From positions 114,496,293 to 114,560,292 of the forward strand of contig NC_064819.1 in assembly GCF_024166365.1 (NCBI RefSeq): 64,000 nt of DNA, in the 5' to 3' direction. The DNA is from Elephas maximus indicus (lineage: Eukaryota; Chordata; Mammalia; Proboscidea; Elephantidae). Below, piece by piece: positions 57,841 to 64,000 of the stretch; position 1 is the first letter of the stretch, and each line of letters opens with the position of its first letter. Under the pieces are notes generated by a model that was given only the letters and a program-made list of their open reading frames with translations, was not told the origin of the DNA and did not search any database. The translations under genes were made by a program, and so were the position numbers.

Positions 57841-59557
57841 TTTAGCACTGACTGAGCTGGACAAAGCCTTGAACATGAACTTGAATAATAACACCATACA
57901 CAACTGCCCCTCTGCACCACTCAATCACCAATAATAAAACTATAAAAGCACTTAAGTAAACTCCTCCTGCCTCCTGCAATGTAGTTCTTACAAAGGCTAA
58001 AGTTTTAATAATAAATTCTGAGTCTGTGGTCTTTTTTTCACAACAGTATATATCTTTTTAAAATCAATTCTGTCTGTAATTTAGTGAAGCTTTTTAATCT
58101 GAAGATTTGAGCCTTTCTTCTGCTCAGACTTTCTTTTATTATTTACTAATTTTCTCTCCTCCATTTGTTCCTTTTTCTTCTTCTAGCCTTCCTGTTACTT
58201 GAATGGAAAGCCCCCTGGATCTGTTCTTCAAATCTATTACTCTTTCCCATTTTTATTTCATTTGGTATTAACAGAGATTAATTCATCTACTGATTTTTTT
58301 GTTTGTTTTCAAATCAGGATTCGTTTTTGTAGATGTAGCAAGTAATTGTGGGTGTGTGTGTTACTAAAAGGCATTTCAACCACCAAAGAAGGAAATTTGA
58401 AAACTAATAATTTATTTTCCTGTAACATTTAATCAATTGAAATTTTATACAAAATAGAATTGGATCAGACAGCATTTGAGATCCTGGTACAAATATTAAA
58501 AGTACAAAAGGAATTAAGCAGAAGAATGTTCAAGCAAAGACATAACATTACTAATTAGGCCATTTAAAAAATCAAAACAGAGCTACCAAAAATAATGTAT
58601 TGCTACTTGACTTATAGAAACATTTCATTCATTTTTCTTATCAGGTTTCTTACATCAATTGTGATTTCACTGGCTTTAGTTTTATAATCTTTGGGACTGA
58701 AGACCTAGTGTCTACATTAAGAAACTGACATAATTAGGAACTGCTGATTTCTAAGTCAACCCACCTCTATGGAGAAGAATGCAAAAATGTACTCAAGAAC
58801 GTCCACCCTGTATTACCCCTACCCACTGGCAAGGGCATTCTGGGAGTCCTGAATAGAAAGCATCTGACCATCTGTATTTTGAGTCACAAACTTCAACTGA
58901 ACAATCATTGTGTATCAAGAGATATCACCAGAAGTCAAGTCATTTTCATGTGGGCCTTGGGATCCACAGTCTATTCATTTTGGTTCATATTCTCTTTGAA
59001 TGCTGCCTTGATTCTAGATGTGGAACAGGAAGGGGTGCATAGGAGTGGCATTTAGTCTTCAGGTTGCAGCTGGTTGTGGTTGCCACATTCACATTAAAAA
59101 AAAAAAAAAAAGATAAGATTAGGGCACTTTACAGAGTTTCTTTCACTGGGCCTGTTAGAAGTCAGCATTGAAACAAAAGTTTTGTTTTTTTTTTTTCTTT
59201 AGTGTTATTCAAGCTTAGAAAGAACTGAGAATAAAAACTTCCTGAGGTGGTAAAAATAAGAGAACTAAAGTATTTATCCCACCCACCTTGACTACATTCT
59301 CCAAACTGGTTCTCTCTGAAAATGCTAAGCATCTGTTACTCTTAAGCTTTGCAGAGAAAAAAAAAAAAAAAAGGTAGAAAATGTCAACGGAATAAAGAGG
59401 GAGAAACTGGAGGGCAGAAGGAGGCTGATATTTAGCTATTCGTGGAACATCTGTGATAATATGAACCTCTGATGGATACTCATTCACGTTCTTCAATGTT
59501 GCATACTCTGCTTTTTCCTAGTTTTACATATGGTATAAAATCTCACACTGTTGCCCA
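57841..59557. other. Intergenic, no gene seen
   Basis: AT-rich, with A-runs at 59095-59112 and 59350-59372. It could include distal RHAG 3' flank, but no polyadenylation site can be fixed by eye. Confidence 0.45.
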
Positions 59558-59571
59558 GGATTCCTATTATT

Positions 59572-60100
59572 ATTATTTTTTTAATTAACTTTTATTGAGC
59601 TTCAAGTGAACGTTTACAAATCAAGTCAGACTGTCACATATAAGTTTATATACACCTTACTCCGTTCTTCCACTTGCTCTCCCCCTAATGAGTCAACCCT
59701 TCCAGTCTCTCCTTTCGTGACAATTTTGCCAGCTTCCAACTCTCTCTATCCTCCCATCCCCCCTCCAGACAGGAGATGCCAACACAGTCTCAAGTGTCCA
59801 CCTGATATCATTAGCTCACTCTTCATTAGCATCTCTCTCCTACCCACTGTCCAGTCCCTTTCATGACCGCTGAGTTGTCTTCGGGAATGGTTCCTGTCCT
59901 GGGCCAACAGAAGGTTTGGGGACCATGACTGCCGGGATTCCTCTAGTCTCAGTCAGACCATTAAGTCTGGTCTTTTTGTGAGAATTTGGGGTCTGCATCC
60001 CACTGATCTCCTGCTCCCTCAGGGGTTCTCTGATGTGCTCCCTGCCAGGGCAGTCATCGGTTGTAGCCGGGCACCATCTAGTTCTTCTGGTCTCAGGATG
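59572..60100 (-). mobile_element. 5'-truncated L1, 3' UTR only, with target-site duplication
   Basis: An inverted L1 3' UTR, in the same orientation as RHAG. It is flanked by ggattcctattatt at 59558-59571 and 60101-60114. It ends about 90 bases downstream of the candidate RHAG stop, so it may lie in the 3' UTR. Confidence 0.93.
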
Positions 60101-60187
60101 GGATTCCTATTATTTTTATGAGTAGCTTCCCTATTGCTTCAGAAGAGTGGAAGAGCATTTACCACCTGAATTTTGTCTTTTCTTCAT

Positions 60188-60199
60188 CTAGTTTCTCCA
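60188..60199 (-). CDS. RHAG: RHAG candidate terminal coding exon
   Basis: An acceptor (attttccag) at 60200-60208 precedes TGG AGA AAC TAG, which would end RHAG in W-R-N. The human protein ends V-P-K-T-R after the same exon junction. The local bases gaaactagatga resemble a codon series K-T-R-stop read one frame off. The tail may therefore have shifted by small indels. This is inference from splice signals and position; the true last exon could lie elsewhere. Confidence 0.4.
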   Translation of the reverse strand, partial: WRN

Positions 60200-60949
60200 C
60201 TGGAAAATACCATAACTTCTGATTTCATCAGGCTGGACACATTTCTCAGTCTCTATAAATAGGGAGCTCATCACACAGACATCTAGGCTTGAGGCGTGCA
60301 AAACTTTCACTAGTGGAGTCATCCATGTTTAGAAAATGCTGTACTAGTTGCTGAAACCAGTTGCCATTGAGTCAATTCTGACTCATGGCGATCCTATGCA
60401 TGTCAGAGTAGAACTGTGCTCCATAGGGTTTTCAAAGGCTGAATTTTCAGAAGTAGATCTCCGGGCCTTTCTTCCTAGGCTCTTTTGGGTGGATTTGAAC
60501 TGCCAAACTTTCAGTTAGTAGCTGAGCACTTAACCATCTACGTTACCCAGGGGCTGGAGAACACTGTACAGTACCTCCCAATAAACAGAGTCATCATAGC
60601 AGTCCCAGTCAGATGGCTGTTCCCAGATGGGTAATCTTAGAATTAAACCTGTGAAGGTGGGGAAGGATAAAAACAGACAAGTTATGATGCTGAAAAAGAA
60701 AATATATTTGCATAGTAATTTGAATACTATTATAAACTCATTTTGAGCTTACATGGTTACTTTAGCGCAAGAAGTTTAGAGCATTTTAATTTTTATCACT
60801 TGACATGTCTATTAATTATCAGTTACGCTGAGAGCATAACTGGGGTACAGCAAAATGTTTACTTCTAATGCTGACCTGTAATCAGCCCTCCAACAACTGC
60901 TGTTCCGATGGAAGAGCCCAGTGCAGCTGCCTGCATGGCCATGGAAGAC
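60188..60949 (-). CDS. RHAG: RHAG, Rh-associated glycoprotein, 3' end of the gene (partial)
   Basis: The last exons of the ammonium/CO2 channel of the red-cell Rh complex. It is a multi-pass plasma-membrane protein of the Amt/Rh family. Two exons match human RHAG closely: one ends the last membrane segments ([20 protein letters not shown]), and the next encodes the start of the cytoplasmic tail ([20 protein letters not shown]). Both have correct splice sites and phases, and neither has a lesion. Earlier exons are not in the window; the intron upstream of 60949 runs past the right edge. RHAG lying tail-first toward C6orf141 agrees with human gene order. Confidence 0.95.
60354..60557 (-). repeat. 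AfroSINE in RHAG intron 9, close to the donor
   Basis: Inverted on the plus strand, thus in the sense orientation of RHAG: tail ccagttgccattgagtcaat, central aagtagatctccgggccttt and head end gttacccaggggct. Its edge lies about 16 bases from the exon 9 donor. Confidence 0.92.
60575..60648 (-). CDS. RHAG: RHAG exon 9
   Basis: 74 bases from acceptor cttcacag to donor gtactg. It completes a glycine codon with the previous exon, then reads [20 protein letters not shown] and VYWE, ending on a full codon. The human sequence has K for R, L for I, G for E, QN for WD and K for the last E. The acidic CYDDSVYW core is unchanged. Confidence 0.95.
60876..60949 (-). CDS. RHAG: RHAG exon 8
   Basis: 74 bases from a strong acceptor (cctttggcttcctag) to donor gtcagc. 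It encodes [20 protein letters not shown] with GLIT after it, near-identical to human ([20 protein letters not shown]). This is the final transmembrane region of the channel. Confidence 0.96.
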
Positions 60950-62632
60950 CTAGGAAGCCAAAGGAAAAGAATCATGTTTTTCCTGGACATCAGCAACCTA
61001 ATCTCACCTGTTAAGGATGTGGACGTCTGTCATCTTCTAGCCAGAGTGCAGCATTACAAAAGTAAACATTCAGTGCAATTTTTCTTCACTCTCCTATTTT
61101 TTATTTTCTTTGAAACTTTTGGGCAATGTTAAAAAAAAATTCTTAGGAGCATTTAATCAAGAACCACCTTTTGATTTATTTTTATGAATGATCAGAAGAT
61201 CTTCCTTAGAAAGAGTTTAACACTCAGGTTCTGACCCCTTTTCTGATTTATTCAACAAATATTTATTAAGCTCTGTGCCAGCTTCATTTCTAGACACTGA
61301 GGACAGAGTAACATTCAAAACAACGTTAGGCTACTATCTTTTCACACCCCATTTCAATAGAGACAATTACTATAATCAATAAGGTCAGAAAAGCTAATCT
61401 CTTTATATGCCTATACAATGGCTTTCTAAACATAATTCATTCCAGCATATATTGCAGGGAAAACTCCTTGAAGATATTAAAGTCAATGTTTATATGTCAT
61501 CTTAGAAATAGCTATGTTAGAATAAAATTAGTAAAAAGTAGTTCATAATTTTGGGAATGAAAGAATGTGACTAAAAAAAACAATGGAAACATATAAGGAT
61601 GTTTTGTGAATGACAAATAAACTAGAATGTGGGACTCTCCTTTGATGCTACAACAATGCCTCACTCATAGCAGGCAATTAATAAACAGTTGTTGAATTGA
61701 ATGAATGAGTCCAGGAAGACAGACAGCTGAAAAATGAGAGTTTTCTTGTATTTCAGCCTCATCATTCAAGGGAGAGAATGCACTAAACTCAGATTACTTT
61801 TTTGAATTTGAGGGGTTTCATTTTTTTTTCCATTCATTTGACTAACCTGTTGCTGGTGAGTGGATTCTTACTCACAGTGACCCTATAGGACAGTAGAACT
61901 GCCCCATGGAGTTCCCAAGGAGCAGCTGATGGATTTGAACTGCCAACATTTAGGAGGCAAGTTCTTAACCACTGTGCCACTAGGGCTCCTTATTTGACTA
62001 GTAAGGTTGAATATTTAATTTTATTTATTAATTTGATTTTCTTTTTATGTAAACTGATTATTTGTGTCCTTAGCCCAGTATTTGCCAAGACCTTTACAAG
62101 GTGTTAATAGATATTTTTGATAAAAAGTGTTCCATGATAAAATAGGTTTGTAAAATACTGGGTTAAACAAAGTTGTTTACAGCATTATTATAGTTAAAAA
62201 AAAATATTGTAGTTAAGCTGCCATAATTTACAAAATTTCCAAAAATATCCTTCAAGAATATTAACTTCCCATTGTTCTATGCTTATCAAGAAATCAGATT
62301 TGCATTTCCATAATCTGAATTGACTTATGTCAATAAATAGTCTTGACTCTTGGACAAGATGTTCTATCTGGTGTCAGACACGTGTGTGAGTATTATCCAC
62401 ATGAATGAGCATTCCAAGGTTTGCTTGACTCCCGTGAGTAGATTGAGAATGTGTTGCTAAAATTGCACACCCAGGAACGGGATCTCAACTGTGGAACTAC
62501 CCAAAGTCTGCCCAACCAATGAGACCCAGTCTATGAGAGCCTGACAGATGTGTTTTATTACAATTATGAAACTGGTGTAGGTATGATGCTCAAGAATTCC
62601 TCCATTCACTTAAAAAAATGTTTGTGTCGTGT
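60950..62632. other. RHAG intron 7 (part)
   Basis: AT-rich, with an L2-like piece near 61240-61350, a MIR/L2-like end near 61610-61710 and one AfroSINE. No earlier RHAG exon was recognised up to the right edge. Confidence 0.6.
61845..61992 (-). repeat. AfroSINE
   Basis: Inverted: aacctgttgctggtgagtgg tail to the head end gtgccactagggctcct. Confidence 0.92.
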
Positions 62633-62651
62633 ATGCACATGATAATATTTA

Positions 62652-63356
62652 TTATCTGTTTAAAAAAAATGTACCTTAGATGAAGGTTTACAGAACAAAC
62701 TAGCTGCTCATTAAATGGTTAGTATACATATTGTTTTATGACATTGGTTAACAACCCCATGATATGTCAATACTCTCCCTTCTCGAACTTGGGTTTCCTA
62801 TTACCAGCTTTCCTGTCCCCTCCTGCCTTCTAGTCCTTGCCGCTGGGCCGGTATGCCTCTTTAGTCTCATTTTGTTTTATGGCCTATCTAATCTTTGGCT
62901 GAAGGGTGAACCTCGGAAGTAACTTCATTACTGAGCTAAAAGGGTGTTCAGGGGCCATAATCTTGGGGTTTCTTCAGTCTCTGTCAGGCCAGCGAGTCTG
63001 GTCTTTTTTTTTTTTTTGAGTTAGAATTTTGTTCTACATTTTCTCTAGTTTTATCCGGGGCCCTCAATTGTGATCCCTGTCAGAGCAGTCAGTGGTGGTA
63101 GCTGGGCACCATCTAGTTATACTAGACTCAGTCCGGTGGAGGCCATGGTAGCTGTGGTCCATTAGTCCTTTGGACTAATCTTTCCCTTGTATCTTTAGTT
63201 CTCTTCATTCTCCCTTGCTCACGAAAGGGTGAGACCAGTGGAGTATCTTAGATGGCCGCTCACAGGCTTTTAAGACCCAAGATGCTACTTACCAAAGTAG
63301 AATATAGGACATTTTCTTTATAAACTATGCTATGCCAATTGAGCTAGTTGTTCCCC
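62652..63356 (-). mobile_element. L1 3' UTR of an older subfamily, with target-site duplication
   Basis: An inverted homologue of 35330-36013, reaching further 5'. The flanks atgcacatgataatattta (62633-62651) and atgcacataataacattta (63357-63375) match at 17 of 19 bases. Confidence 0.88.
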
Positions 63357-63375
63357 ATGCACATAATAACATTTA

Positions 63376-64000
63376 GGAGTTGAGCTTAATGATAAATGCT
63401 TTCATGTGCTTGGTTTACATTAAAATCCTTATAGCATTTGGTCTCAACAACCTGTTAGGTGCTAGAGAGAACCAAAAGAAAGTGTGGATATTTTTGGTGG
63501 GATTGTCCTCCAAATTTACAAAAAGGTTAGACAAAGAAAATACAAAGAAGAAATGGGCCAATGATACACATGGAAGAGGAAGCAAATTTTCTATTTGGTA
63601 GAAAATATGATTAAGTTTTTCTAATATTTTCCACTACTGAACTCAACTGGATTTAACTAATCAAGTGGTCACCCTGAGACATTTTCACACATTCACCTTT
63701 TCTTCGTGCTTTTAATTTGCTTTAAAAATTGAGTGGATTCCTGTGTAACCTGGACTTTGTGATCTTTCTAGCTCTTCGTATGGATGAACTTCTTGTCAAA
63801 TTGTTCATACCTTATTGAGTAAAAGGAACAACTGATCACTTCCATTCTCCTGGGCTTGGCTGATAGCTTTTCTTATTTTGATCATTGAACTAAACACTTT
63901 TGCCCCCATTGGGAAGAATCCAGATCTGTTAGAACTAGAAAGGATCTTAGAGAATAGTCCCATTCATCCATTTTACAGAAGAGGTAACTGCGTGAACAGA
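63376..64000. other. RHAG intron 7 or flank, no exon seen
   Basis: AT-rich. The last 80 bases resemble an old MIR-like or L2-like piece (catccattttacagaagagg). Confidence 0.45.

Noticed and set aside
60950-64000. RHAG exon 7 or earlier
   Set aside because: I looked on the minus strand for the conserved HNLHGLPG region and did not find it; it is probably right of the window.

Overview
This window is nuclear DNA from a placental mammal. It is most likely an afrotherian of the paenungulate group (elephant, sirenian or hyrax). The main evidence is more than thirty tRNA-like SINEs of the AfroSINE type. There are also several L1 copies with a shared lineage-specific 3' end, fragments of an RTE/BovB-type LINE, and a matched pair of MaLR-like LTRs. 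I cannot separate elephant from manatee or hyrax by eye.

Three gene loci are visible. (1) A CpG island at about 14.9-15.7 kb carries a single-exon reading frame on the plus strand that I recognise as the orthologue of human C6orf141. (2) From 48.4 down to 32.7 kb on the minus strand lies a complete but dead cytochrome P450 gene of family 2. Exons 1-7 and 9 are found at or within one base of the usual CYP2 exon lengths and phases; exon 8 was not found. It is disabled by frameshifts, two stops, two lost splice acceptors and a damaged haem-binding loop. (3) At 60.95-60.19 kb on the minus strand are the last exons of RHAG, the Rh-associated ammonium/CO2 channel of red cells: exons 8 and 9 intact, and a candidate terminal exon. 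The order C6orf141 (+), CYP2 relic (-), RHAG (-) fits human 6p12.3, where I recall the pseudogene CYP2AC1P. The CYP2 relic is therefore most probably the CYP2AC locus.

Layout: 0-2 kb, 3' part of an L1. 2-14 kb, old L1, LTR, MIR and SINE debris, with a perfect 51-bp tandem duplication at 8.9 kb and an RTE reverse-transcriptase fragment at 13.6-13.9 kb. 14.5-16.2 kb, the C6orf141 promoter and gene. 17-22.8 kb, SINE clusters, a 441-bp TA-flanked DNA transposon nested in a MIR, and a diverged direct repeat. 22.9-26.8 kb, a 4-kb 5'-truncated L1 with target-site duplication. 27.9-31 kb, a second inverted L1 and an old L1 nested with an LTR and a SINE. 32.7-48.4 kb, the CYP2 pseudogene with many insertions in its introns. 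49-60 kb, an intergenic interval with an RTE 5' fragment, an LTR, a 300-bp diverged direct repeat and another L1. 60.2-64 kb, the 3' end of RHAG and part of intron 7.

The loci do not form a pathway together. The most informative content is the well-preserved P450 relic, a possibly altered RHAG C-terminus, an alternative splice form of C6orf141, and a set of tail-only or pure A/T insertions flanked by target-site duplications.
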